DNA from: JAJECS01 sp965198185
GTDB lineage: Bacteria > Chloroflexota > UBA11872
Reading direction: 5' to 3'
Length of the DNA stretch: 64,000 bases
Assembly (NCBI GenBank): GCA_965198185.1
Contig: CBDAOU010000001.1
Span: 62,001 to 126,000, forward strand
Below the pieces are notes generated by a model, which worked only from the letters and a program-made list of their open reading frames with translations, did no database searches and was not told where the DNA came from. Below, one piece after another: positions 47,561 to 56,432 of this stretch. The translations under genes and the position numbers were made by a program. The first letter of the stretch is position 1. Each line of letters opens with the position of its first letter.

Positions 47561-50122
47561 ATGGCGCATAGCAACGGCAGCCAGAACGTCACCGCCCGCG
47601 CGAGCGCGGTGCAGACGGTAGCGATCGACGACACGGTTGAAGTCCCCGTTTACGACCGCGAACGGATCGAAGACGTTGGGTTCATGACCGCAATGACCCT
47701 GGTGCTGTTGGGCAACTACGCCCAAACCGGCCACTTTGGCGGGCCACTGGCCTATACGCCGTACAACGTGGCGCTGCATCTGGGCGGGCCCGAGAACGGC
47801 GCACTGCGATATGACTACCGCCGGCCCAAGCACCCGTTCTGCGACCGCTTCATGCTGGCCGGGGGCCACAACATCCCGACGGCCTACGCCCTCTGGATGA
47901 TCATGGGCGAGGCCATGGCGCAGAAGCACGCCGCGACGGGGGATGACCGCTACGCCGTCGATCCCGACGTGGGCATGTTGCCGATCGACGCGCTGGGATT
48001 CCGTCGGGGTCGCGGCGCCCTGGACACGCTGCTGCAGGACCACGGGCTGGAAGATCACCCGCTGTTTGAGCAGGCCAAGATCCGCGGCATCCGCTCGCTG
48101 GCCGGTCACGCCGAGACCACCGACCTGACCAACGACGTGAACGGCGGGCCGTCGGGTATCGGCGTCGCGACGGCAGCCGGCAAGGCGACCTTCTGGGACT
48201 TCGTTGGCGCTGATGATTCGCTCAAGGTCATCGCGCTCGAGGGCGAGTTCGCCATGACCGAGGGCCATGCGCAGGAACTGAAGACCCAGGCGCTGGCGCA
48301 GCAGGTCGGCAAACGGCTGCGCGTCTTGCTCTCGTACAACAACGCGGGCATCGACGACTCGCTTGTCGGCGGCGTCATCGACCCATCCCTGGCCGAGGGC
48401 TATGTGATCGCGGACCAGTGGACGTCCTACGGCTGGAACGTGATCTCGCTCGAGGACGGCAACGACTACGACCAGATCCTGGCCGCCCTGCGGGCGATGG
48501 AGGACTGGGACCCGAACGATCGCCGGCCGATCATCGTCGTCGGGACGACGACTAAGGGTTGGTGGCCGGCCGCCGACAACGGCCACGTTCCCGGATTTGG
48601 CGACCAGCTCGTCGGGTATCACAGCCATCCATACGAGCTGAAGATGAACGAACCGTATTTCGTGGCGCTGGCCGAGACGTTCGAGCGGCGCTTCGGCGTG
48701 GAGTTCGACGGCATCCGCGACGGCCCGGTGGCCGACGAGCGCGAGCGGCTGATTCAGTTCAAGACCAACATCGACGTGGCGATGTCGGTGCTCAACCAGG
48801 ACGGCTTGGGCGACTGGCTGGCGGACCGGCTGGTCGAGCTTGGCGACTCGCTGAACGACAACCTGCCGCTGCGCATCGACTCGACGATCGATCCGTTCCT
48901 CGACGAGCGGCTGTGCCCCGAGAACATTCCACTGGAGCCGCAGTCGGTTGAGGTCGCCAACGAGCTCACTGGCGAAACCACGACGGTGGACATCGCGCTG
49001 GCCAAGAAACCGGGCGAGGTTGCCGGGACCCGGCGCGCGATTTCCGAGTTGATCAAGTGGGTCAACTACGTGACGGACAACCGCTTCATCACCCTGGCGG
49101 CCGACTTGTCCAGCTCGATCAACGTCGAGCAGGGCGCGGTGTGGGGGCATTACGACCCGGTGGACAATCCGTTGGGCACGCGCATGAAGGCGCCGATCGA
49201 GGAAGCCGGAAACGCGTCGTCGGCGATCGGGCTGGTGAGCCAGTCGGCGTCGCTCGATCCCGACCGGCACGCCGGCGTCTGGGCTCTGAGCGGCACCTAC
49301 GGCGCGTTTACGCCGCTGATGTATCTGCCCGCCCGAGTTTGGAGTCAGCAGAACCAGGACAGCCCGTTCCGCATGGGCGTGCTGCACATTCTGGCCGGGC
49401 ACTCCGGTCCGGAAACCGCCGCGGATGCGCGCACGCACTTCGGCATCTTTGCGCCGCAGGTGTGGAAGCTGTTCCCGCGTGACCAGGCCATCAACCTCAG
49501 CTTCTGGGACTACAACGACGTGGCGCCGGGCTACTTTGCGGCGGCGTCCATTGCGGCCCGTGACCCCAAGGTTGGGCTGATCACCATCGAGGTGGCGCGC
49601 CCGGACTTTCCGGTTGCCGACCGTGCAGGGTTCGCCGACTCCGATCCGCTGGCGGCGGGCAAGGGCATGTATCTGATTCGCGACTGGGACGCGGGCAGCG
49701 AGCCGCACGGCACGGTATTCGTGCAGGGCTCGAACTCGACGGTGAACCTGATGCGGGTCCTGCCGGAACTGGAAGCGGCAGGCGTGAACGTGCGGGTCGT
49801 TGCCGTGGTGAGCGAGGAGCTCTTCAATCGCCAGCCGCAGGCCTACCGAGACCACCTGGTGCCGCCGGGATCACGCTATGACGCCATGGTGGTTTCCACC
49901 GGCACGCGGCGCATGCCGCCGGTGCGCGATCTGGGACCGCTGACCGATGAGTACTCACTCTGGTCCGACTGGGACAACCAGTGGCTGACCGGGGGAACCG
50001 AGCCCGACGTGATCGCCGAGGCGCAGCTCGACGCCGGTTCGATCAAAGCCGGCATCCTGCGGTTCGCGGAGGCCCGGTCGGAGCGGCTGGCGCGCCAGCG
50101 CGAGGTGTTGGCGGCGCTGTAA
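47561..50122 (+). CDS. transketolase-like TPP enzyme, long variant
   Basis: The 853-residue protein has the transketolase order: a TPP/Mg domain (HFGGPLAYTPYNVALHLGG, DRFMLAGGHNIPTAYAL), a pyrimidine domain with the activating Glu in FAMTEGHAQE or ITLAADLSSSINVEQG, and a C-terminal domain (YDAMVVSTGTRRMPP). The usual metal motif GDG is replaced by EGE in IALEGEFAMTEGHAQE, and the matching NN occurs in LLSYNNAGID. The extra length (about 200 residues over normal) suggests a transketolase/pyruvate dehydrogenase E1-like subgroup rather than classical TktA. It starts at ATG behind AAGGAGC; 244 empty bases precede it. Confidence 0.75.
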   Translation: MAHSNGSQNVTARASAVQTVAIDDTVEVPVYDRERIEDVGFMTAMTLVLLGNYAQTGHFGGPLAYTPYNVALHLGGPENGALRYDYRRPKHPFCDRFMLAGGHNIPTAYALWMIMGEAMAQKHAATGDDRYAVDPDVGMLPIDALGFRRGRGALDTLLQDHGLEDHPLFEQAKIRGIRSLAGHAETTDLTNDVNGGPSGIGVATAAGKATFWDFVGADDSLKVIALEGEFAMTEGHAQELKTQALAQQVGKRLRVLLSYNNAGIDDSLVGGVIDPSLAEGYVIADQWTSYGWNVISLEDGNDYDQILAALRAMEDWDPNDRRPIIVVGTTTKGWWPAADNGHVPGFGDQLVGYHSHPYELKMNEPYFVALAETFERRFGVEFDGIRDGPVADERERLIQFKTNIDVAMSVLNQDGLGDWLADRLVELGDSLNDNLPLRIDSTIDPFLDERLCPENIPLEPQSVEVANELTGETTTVDIALAKKPGEVAGTRRAISELIKWVNYVTDNRFITLAADLSSSINVEQGAVWGHYDPVDNPLGTRMKAPIEEAGNASSAIGLVSQSASLDPDRHAGVWALSGTYGAFTPLMYLPARVWSQQNQDSPFRMGVLHILAGHSGPETAADARTHFGIFAPQVWKLFPRDQAINLSFWDYNDVAPGYFAAASIAARDPKVGLITIEVARPDFPVADRAGFADSDPLAAGKGMYLIRDWDAGSEPHGTVFVQGSNSTVNLMRVLPELEAAGVNVRVVAVVSEELFNRQPQAYRDHLVPPGSRYDAMVVSTGTRRMPPVRDLGPLTDEYSLWSDWDNQWLTGGTEPDVIAEAQLDAGSIKAGILRFAEARSERLARQREVLAAL

Positions 50123-50269
50123 GCGCGCGGGGCGGGCGAGCCTGACTCCCTGCTTCCCGACCAGCCGCGACTCGCATTCACCTCGGTTTGGACGGGCGGT
50201 TCAGAGCGGGCTCCCGAGAGAATAGGCAGGTCTCCACCGAATCCAATCAACCATGTCCGGAAATGGTGA

Positions 50270-50296
50270 TTGACGCGGCCGAAACGCCCTTATACG
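50270..50296 (+). promoter_or_regulatory. candidate sigma-70-type promoter for ppk2
   Basis: TTGACG (50270-50275) and TATACG (50291-50296) are 15 bases apart, slightly short, and lie 23 bases upstream of the PPK2 GTG. Suggestive only. Confidence 0.3.
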
Positions 50297-50318
50297 TTGT
50301 TTCCGTGGCCATCCGAGA

Positions 50319-51221
50319 GTGATTCCCGTGGCAACAACGAGCGCAGTACGAGATCTTCCCGAGCTCCTGCTTCCGACGGATGGGATACCCAAGGAGATTC
50401 TGCGTAAGGTCAAACACGCCAGTCCCAAAGAGACCATCAGCGACTCCTACCCCTATCCCACCAAGATGGGCCGGCGTGCGTACGAGCGTCGGAAGGCCGT
50501 GCTGCAGGTCGAATTGTTGAAGATGCAGCGATGGGTGCAGGAGACGGGAGAGCGCGTTGTGCTGCTGTTCGAGGGGCGGGATGCCGCGGGCAAGGGCGGC
50601 ACCATCAAGCGCTTCATGGAGCACCTCAACCCTCGCGGCGCGACCGTGGTTGCGCTGCCGGCGCCATCTGAACGGGAACGCGGCCAGTGGTATTTCCAGC
50701 GCTACGTGCAGCACCTTCCGGCGGAGGGGGAGATCGTGTTCTTCGACCGCTCCTGGTACAACCGGGCGGTGGTCGAGCCGGTGATGGGCTTCTGCACGCC
50801 GGCCGAGACCGTGCGCTTCCTGCGCGACACCGTCTTGTTCGAGCAAATGCTGATCAACGAGGGCCTGCGGCTGTTCAAGTTCTGGTTCTCGGTGAGCCAA
50901 GAGGAGCAGCTCAGGCGCGTCGTGTCGCGCGCCCAAGACAGCCTCAAGCAGTGGAAGCTGAGCCCCGTGGACATGCGGTCGCTGCCGCTGTGGGACGAGT
51001 TCACCGAGGCGAAGAAGCTGATGTTCGCCGGCACCGACACGAAGGCGTCGCCCTGGGTGGTCGTCAAGTCGGACGACAAGAAACGCGCCCGCCTCAACTG
51101 CATGCGGTTTGTGCTGCGAGACTTGGAGTACGACCCCGATGCCGTCCGTCGCGTTCCCAAGCCCGATCCCAAGCTGATCGGGCCCGCCAAGAACCTCTAC
51201 GCCAAGGACGAGGTCTGGTAG
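50319..51221 (+). CDS. ppk2: polyphosphate kinase 2
   Basis: The 300-residue P-loop kinase has Walker A EGRDAAGKGGTIKRFMEHLN, Walker B-like EIVFFDRSWYNRAVVEPVMG and lid residues FWFSVSQEEQLRR...RAQDSLKQWKLSPVD, all typical of PPK2. Family members phosphorylate nucleoside mono- or diphosphates with polyphosphate, or the reverse. Length and single PPK2 domain fit a class I enzyme. It starts at GTG (50319 or 50328). Polyphosphate use matches the Pho regulon elsewhere in the window. Confidence 0.9.
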   Translation: MIPVATTSAVRDLPELLLPTDGIPKEILRKVKHASPKETISDSYPYPTKMGRRAYERRKAVLQVELLKMQRWVQETGERVVLLFEGRDAAGKGGTIKRFMEHLNPRGATVVALPAPSERERGQWYFQRYVQHLPAEGEIVFFDRSWYNRAVVEPVMGFCTPAETVRFLRDTVLFEQMLINEGLRLFKFWFSVSQEEQLRRVVSRAQDSLKQWKLSPVDMRSLPLWDEFTEAKKLMFAGTDTKASPWVVVKSDDKKRARLNCMRFVLRDLEYDPDAVRRVPKPDPKLIGPAKNLYAKDEVW

Positions 51222-51283
51222 GTCGGGGCGGGGCGGCGTAGCCGGCGAAGGCTGTTGGGCGGCGCTACAACCGCGGGACCGCG

Positions 51284-52167
51284 CTAGTCGGGCGCGGGGA
51301 TCGCCAGCGACAGACCGTCGGCGCCGCCGATGACGCAGCCGTCGAAGACCTCGCGCGCCTCCGCCACCATTGCGTTCATATACGCCGGGTCGTCGGCTTC
51401 GGTGAGGACGTGCACCAGCACCAGCCGCCGGACGCCGGCCGCGGCGGCGATCTCTCCGGCGCCGCGGGCCGTGGTGCAGGCGGTGTAGATGTCGGGCCAC
51501 TGTTCGCGCGCGGCGTCGACCTGCATGGCCATGTGGACGAGCGTGTGCGCCCCGCGCGCCAACTCGACGATCTCCGGCAGCGGCCGGGTATCGCCCGAGA
51601 TGACAACCGAGCCGGCCTCGGCGTCGAGCCGGTAGGCCAGCGAGGTGAGGTAGGCTGCGCGTGCTGCGCATGCCCGACGCGAACCGTCCATCCGTCGGCG
51701 GAAACGGTATCTCCTACCGCAAGCTCTCGAACGTCAATGCGCGGGCGCTGACGCGGCAGCACGCCGCCGCGGTTGCGATATGCCTGCAGGCTCATGGGGT
51801 GATTGGTGCGCGCGACGAGATCGGGGCCGAAGGCGCCCTCATGCCCGAACAGGCGGTCGGTCATTCGTTCAAGCGGTCGCGGCCCGTAGACGTTGAGATC
51901 ATCGCCGCGCCCAGCGCCCTGGTCCCAGCGCGACAGCGCGAAGTGCGGGTAGTCGGTGGTGTGGTCGAAGTGCAGATGGGTGAAGAACACATGGCCAACC
52001 GCGACCGGATCGATTCCCGCGGCCACTAGATTGCGGGTGGCCCCCGGTCCGAGATCGAAGACCACGCCGGCGTCGCCCACGCCGACGTAGGTTGACGATC
52101 CGCCGCGATGCGGACGCGGGTCGGGCGTTCCGGTGCCCAGCAGCACCATTCGCAGCGGTTGGCTCAT
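51284..52167 (-). pseudogene. RNase Z-like metallo-beta-lactamase-fold hydrolase, single frameshift
   Basis: The N-terminal part has the MBL metal motif FFTHLHFDHTTDYPHFALS and the entry strand LLGTGTPDPRPHRGGSSTYV. It runs into the wrong frame at about 51655-51662. The C-terminal part continues YLTSLAYRLDAEAGSVVISG with the Asp of DTRPLPEIVELA and HTLVHMAMQVDA. One C seems to be missing (CAGCCTACC instead of CAGCCCTACC). The corrected protein is 294 residues. Substrate unknown; tRNase Z-like or other hydrolase. Confidence 0.75.
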
Positions 52168-52223
52168 GCGCGGGACCTTTCGCACAATGCGGGCGGATCG
52201 TGAGCGCCGGAGACACTGCCCGC

Positions 52224-53382
52224 ATGTCGGACTGGGACGTCATCGTAGTCGGCGTGGGCGCCATGGGCAGCGCCGCGGCATTTCATTTGGCGCGTCGAGG
52301 CGTGCGGGTGCTCGCCCTTGAGCAGTTCGAGCTCGCGCACGACCAGGGCAGCTCCCACGGCTACACGCGCATCATGCGGCACGCGTACTACAACGCACCG
52401 GGCTATGTGCCGCTGGTGCAGCGGGCCCAGACGCTTTGGCGTGAGCTTGAAGAAACCAGCGGCGAGACGCTCTTCATCCATACCGGCGGTCTCTCGCTGG
52501 GTCGGCCGGACGCCCTCGTGGTGCGAGGCGCGCTGCTGGCCGCCGAGCGCTTCGGGCTGGCACACGAGGTGCTCGATGCCGGCGGCGTGCAGCAGCGGTA
52601 TCCCGGCATTCGCCTATCCGACGACATGATCGGCGTCTACGATCCGTCGGCCGGTTTCCTGCGAGCAGAGCCGGCGACTCTGGCGCACGCGGCGGCGGCC
52701 CGCGCCCGCGGGGCGGAGGTGCGCACGCAGGAGGCCATTGCCGGGTGGCAGGCCACGCCGGACGGCGTGGAGGTTCACACTGAAAATCGCGTCTACCGGG
52801 CCGATCGGCTTGTGCTGACGGCTGGGGCGTGGATGGCGGAATTGCTGGCGGACCTAAACCTCCCATTGGAGGTGACGCGCCAGGTGGTCGGCTGGTTTGA
52901 GGCGGATGAGCCGGCGCTCTTCGAGCCGGATCGTATGCCGGTATGGCTCCTGCAGCCTCCCGGCGACGACGAGTATTTCTATGGACTGCCGCGATTCGGT
53001 CCACCCGGCCTCAAGCTCGGGCGCATGCATCACTTGCAGCCCGCCGTCACGCCGGCGGACCTACAGGCGATGCTTGCGGGCGACGGATGAGCCGGACGAG
53101 GCGCTGTTGCGCAGCTGCCTGGCTCCCTACTTTCCAGGAGCCAACGGCCGCGCGCTGCAGCTGATGACCTGCATGTTCACCACCACGCCGGACGGGCACT
53201 TCATCATCGACACGCACCCGCGACACCCGAACGTGACGCTGGTATCCGCCTGCTCCGGGCATGGGTTCAAGTTTGCGTCGGTCGTTGGCGAGATCGCGGC
53301 TGAGCTGGCGCTCGACGGCCAATCCCAGCACGACATCGAGATGTTTCGCCTCGAGCGCTTTGAGAATGGAACGCCCGGGTAG
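52224..53382 (+). pseudogene. FAD-dependent amine/sarcosine oxidase-like protein, single frameshift
   Basis: ATG at 52224 opens MSDWDVIVVGVGAMGSAAAF, the dinucleotide motif of DAO-family oxidases, then LEQFELAHDQGSSHGYTRIM, in the sarcosine oxidase/N-methyltryptophan oxidase manner. The frame is lost at about 53075 (LQAMLAGDG then stop); the next frame continues ATDEPDEALLRSCLAPYFPG and HPNVTLVSACSGHGFKFAS, the FAD-binding C-terminus. Dropping one base in CTTGCGGGCG (read CTGCGGGCG) restores 385 residues. Confidence 0.78.
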
Positions 53383-53395
53383 GGGCTAGACCCCC
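53382..53395. terminator. hairpin-like GGGGCTAGACCCC at convergent gene ends
   Basis: The plus-strand oxidase and minus-strand SLC13 stop codons meet at GGGGCTAGACCCC; the TAG of the permease is in its centre. The stem is short (4 bp) and there is no T-run, so this is tentative. Confidence 0.25.
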
Positions 53396-55161
53396 CACAC
53401 CAGCGGCACCACGATCAGCGACGTGATGAGGATCAGCAGCGTCAGCGGGGCGCCCACCCGCAGGAAGTCAAAGAAGCGGTAGCCGCCGGCGTTGTAGACG
53501 AGCAGGTTGGCCTGGTGGCCAATGGGCGTGAGGAAGGCCGTGGAGGCCGAGATGGCCACCATCATGAGCGCCGGTTGCGGGGCGATGCCGGCGCCCGCGG
53601 CGATCTCGAGCGCGACTGGGGCAATGAGGACAACGGCGGCGGCGTTGGACATCAGCTGCGTGAGCAGCGCCGTCGCAACAAACAGACCGGCGAGCACCGC
53701 CAGCGGCCCAATTGGGCTCACGTATTCGCCGGCCCACTGCGCCGCGAGATCGGCCAGGCCGGTGCTGGTGATCGCGTCGCCCAACGGGATGAGCGTGCCG
53801 ATGAGCACGATGGTGCGCCAGTCAACCGCCGTATAGAGGCGCTGGTAGGGCAGCACGCGGAAGACCAGCATGAGCATCACGCCGGCCGCGGCCGTGACGG
53901 CAATCGGCGCGATGTCCGCGGCAGCCAGGGCCACCACCGCCCCGAGAATGAGCACCGCCACGGCCATGTGCGGGCGAACGGCCGGCCTGGCCGGCCGGCG
54001 GCCAATCAGGATGAACTCACGGGAGCGGGCGAAGCTGTTGACGCGATCGATGGGCACCCGAACGACCAGCACGTCGCCCGGCCGGATTTGCACATTGCGG
54101 ATTGGGCGGCCCAAGCGTTGCCCTTGTCGCCAAATGCCCAGCACCACTCCGCCATATCGCCGTCTGAAATTCATCTGGACGACCGTCTGGTGCGCAAATC
54201 GGAAGCCCGGCCCGGCGACGAGCTCGACCACGGCCGTCCCCTCACTGACGTCGGAGAACGAACGGCCCGTCTGTTCACCGGCAAATCGCAAGCGCTCGGA
54301 TTGGGCAAGACGGGTGACGGCTTCGAGCTCGCCCTCCACGATCACTCTGTCGCCGGCATAGATCGCATCCGACGGTCCCGGAAATCTGTTGCGGACGCCA
54401 AGATGGGTGATCTCGACCACGGCAATCTCGTAACGCGGCCGCCAGCGGAGCTGTGCCAGCGTGCGCCCGGCGAGGTCCGAATTGCCGGGCACCTCAAGCT
54501 CGACCATGAACTCGCGCCTCTGCTGAATTTCTCGCTCGACGTCGGCGCCCTCGCGCGCGGGGATGAGCCGCGGTCCGGCAAACAGCAGGTAGAGCAGCCC
54601 TACCCCTAGGACGGCCAGGCCGGTCGGCGCGTAGTCGAACATGCCGAACGGCGTCTCTCCGGCCCGAGCCAGCGCCTCGCTCACGAGCAGATTCGGCGGC
54701 GTGCCGATGAGCGTGACGAGCCCGCCCAGCAGGGACCCGAACGAAACGGGAATGAGTAGCTTGGAGGGCACGGATTTCGCGCCGAGGGCAAGTGTCGTAG
54801 CGGCCGGGATGAGAATGACGGTGGCGGCAATGTTGTTCATGAACGCGGACATCACGCCCACGATGAGCACCAGCAGTGCCATGCGGACCTGCAAGCTGCC
54901 CCCAAACCGCGCAATGAGGGCCGCGATCGCAGCCGGCACGCGGGCCTCGACGAGACCCGCGCTGAGGATGAACATGCCCGCCACCGTGATCACCGCGGGG
55001 CTGCCGAATCCGCTGAACACTCGATCGGGCGTGACCAGGCCGGAGAAGGCCACGGCAAGCAATGCCAGAACGCCGACCAAGTCCGGGCGCACACGTTCGC
55101 TGGCGAAGAGCACCAGGGCGCCGCCCAACACGCCGATGAGGATCCAGGCGTCGGTGGTCAT
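53386..55161 (-). CDS. SLC13/CitT-type anion permease with RCK-like domains
   Basis: About 591 residues with two membrane halves (about 1-180 and 400-590) around a soluble region of two TrkA-C-like repeats (about 195-380, FMVELEVPGNSDLAGRTL and VQMNFRRRYGGVVLGIWRQG). The half signatures FMNNIAATVILIPAA and MSNAAAVVLIAPVAL resemble SLC13/citrate-type transporters, with the SNT-like loops replaced by (M)NN(I)A and (M)SNAA. It likely moves an inorganic or dicarboxylic anion with sodium. ATG at 55161 is preferred to the upstream 55254. Confidence 0.82.
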   Translation of the reverse strand: MTTDAWILIGVLGGALVLFASERVRPDLVGVLALLAVAFSGLVTPDRVFSGFGSPAVITVAGMFILSAGLVEARVPAAIAALIARFGGSLQVRMALLVLIVGVMSAFMNNIAATVILIPAATTLALGAKSVPSKLLIPVSFGSLLGGLVTLIGTPPNLLVSEALARAGETPFGMFDYAPTGLAVLGVGLLYLLFAGPRLIPAREGADVEREIQQRREFMVELEVPGNSDLAGRTLAQLRWRPRYEIAVVEITHLGVRNRFPGPSDAIYAGDRVIVEGELEAVTRLAQSERLRFAGEQTGRSFSDVSEGTAVVELVAGPGFRFAHQTVVQMNFRRRYGGVVLGIWRQGQRLGRPIRNVQIRPGDVLVVRVPIDRVNSFARSREFILIGRRPARPAVRPHMAVAVLILGAVVALAAADIAPIAVTAAAGVMLMLVFRVLPYQRLYTAVDWRTIVLIGTLIPLGDAITSTGLADLAAQWAGEYVSPIGPLAVLAGLFVATALLTQLMSNAAAVVLIAPVALEIAAGAGIAPQPALMMVAISASTAFLTPIGHQANLLVYNAGGYRFFDFLRVGAPLTLLILITSLIVVPLVWGV

Positions 55162-55253
55162 GGCGCCGCTGTCGTCATGCGGACGACAGGCAATGGGATA
55201 GGCTAAAGCCCGCGCATCGTGGACTGTCGCCGCGATCGGGAGGAGTGAGGGCA

Positions 55254-56369
55254 ATGGCCGAGAAAGGCGTGGCCGCCGCGTTCTTGGGTTCGCGCAAGCC
55301 CTTTGAGCTGCGCGAGTTTGCGATTCCCGATCCAGGGCCGGGCGCGGCAGTCCTCAAGATGCGTCTGGCAAACGTCTGCGGCTCGGACATGCACTATTGG
55401 CGCGGCGAGATGGACATGGCGAAGATGGGCCGGCCGATGCCGGCGTCCCTGGGGCACGAAGGCACCGGCGAGATTTACCGGCTGGGCGACGGGGTGACGA
55501 CCGACACGATGGGTGAGCCGCTCCAGGAAGGCGATCGAGTTCTCTTTTCATACCTCTACCCCGACCTGCAATGCCCCACCTGCCTCAAGGGCCACACCTA
55601 TGCCTGTCCCACGCGGCAGCATGATCGCCTGGGCGGGCTGGAAGAGTGGCCGCACTTCCGGGGCACGTTTGCACAGTACTACTACCTGCACCCGAATCAC
55701 ACGATGTATAAGGTGCCGGACCACCTCACCGACGACATGGTGTCCGGACTCAATTGCGCGCTGGTGCAGGTTATTTCGGGCCTGCGACGCGCCGGGCTGA
55801 CGTTCAACGAGACGGTGGCCATCCAGGGCGCGGGCGGGCTTGGCGTCTACGCGGCGGCGGTTGCCAAGGCCCACGGGGCATCCAAGGTCATTGCCATCGA
55901 CGGTGTGGATGAGCGCATCAGCCTGATCCGTTCGTTCGGCGCCGACGACATCGTCGACATGCGCGAATTCGAGACGCCGGAACAGCGAGTGGAGCGCGTG
56001 CGCGAGCTCACCGACGGTCTGGGCGCCGACGTGACGCTGGAGCTCGTCGGGCATCCGGGGGTGGTCACCGAGGGGCTGCAAATGACGGCGCCGGGCGGCC
56101 GGTACGTCGAGATCGGCAACATCAATGTCGGCTGGCATGCCGAGTTCGATCCGTCGTGGATCGTGTTCCGCAGCATCTCGATCATTGGCGTCGCGCACTA
56201 CACGGCGCAGGACTTGCGGCACGCCCTGGATTTCCTGAAGGACAACGTGGAGCGCTTGCCGTTCGACCGGGTGCTGTCACATCACTTTGCGCTGGCGGAC
56301 ATCAACGAGGCGTTTGCGCAGCAAGACTCCGGACGCATCACGCGCAGCGCCCTGGTACCCCACGACTAG
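55254..56369 (+). CDS. zinc-binding alcohol dehydrogenase family protein (MDR)
   Basis: About 371 residues with catalytic-zinc ligands Cys in NVCGSDMHYW and His-Glu in GHEGTGE, and a partial structural-zinc cluster QCPTCLKGHTYACP. The Rossmann motif is AIQGAGGLGVYAAAVAK. It oxidises an alcohol or polyol with NAD(P); the substrate is not identified. GGGAGGA lies upstream; the Met at 55254 is taken over GTG 55245. It is divergent from the SLC13 permease gene. Confidence 0.85.
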   Translation: MAEKGVAAAFLGSRKPFELREFAIPDPGPGAAVLKMRLANVCGSDMHYWRGEMDMAKMGRPMPASLGHEGTGEIYRLGDGVTTDTMGEPLQEGDRVLFSYLYPDLQCPTCLKGHTYACPTRQHDRLGGLEEWPHFRGTFAQYYYLHPNHTMYKVPDHLTDDMVSGLNCALVQVISGLRRAGLTFNETVAIQGAGGLGVYAAAVAKAHGASKVIAIDGVDERISLIRSFGADDIVDMREFETPEQRVERVRELTDGLGADVTLELVGHPGVVTEGLQMTAPGGRYVEIGNINVGWHAEFDPSWIVFRSISIIGVAHYTAQDLRHALDFLKDNVERLPFDRVLSHHFALADINEAFAQQDSGRITRSALVPHD

Positions 56370-56388
56370 GCCCCCGCGGTTCGCCTTA

Positions 56389-56407
56389 GCTAATATTCAG
56401 CATTAGC
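56389..56407 (+). promoter_or_regulatory. candidate DtxR-family operator (GCTAAT-N7-ATTAGC)
   Basis: A 19-bp imperfect palindrome with perfect 6-bp arms, GCTAAT at 56389-56394 and ATTAGC at 56402-56407, lies 25 bases before the ABC ATPase start. The length and the TTAG/CTAA-type arms match iron-dependent repressor boxes, and a DtxR-family gene is one gene downstream. A TAATAT inside it could be the -10 element. Confidence 0.5.
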
Positions 56408-56432
56408 CGACGCTTGGCGTGAGGATGCACGC

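Noticed and set aside
50247..51671. 474-codon minus-strand frame across ppk2
   Set aside because: Only its first part (opposite no gene) belongs to the frameshifted MBL protein; the rest is shadow of ppk2.
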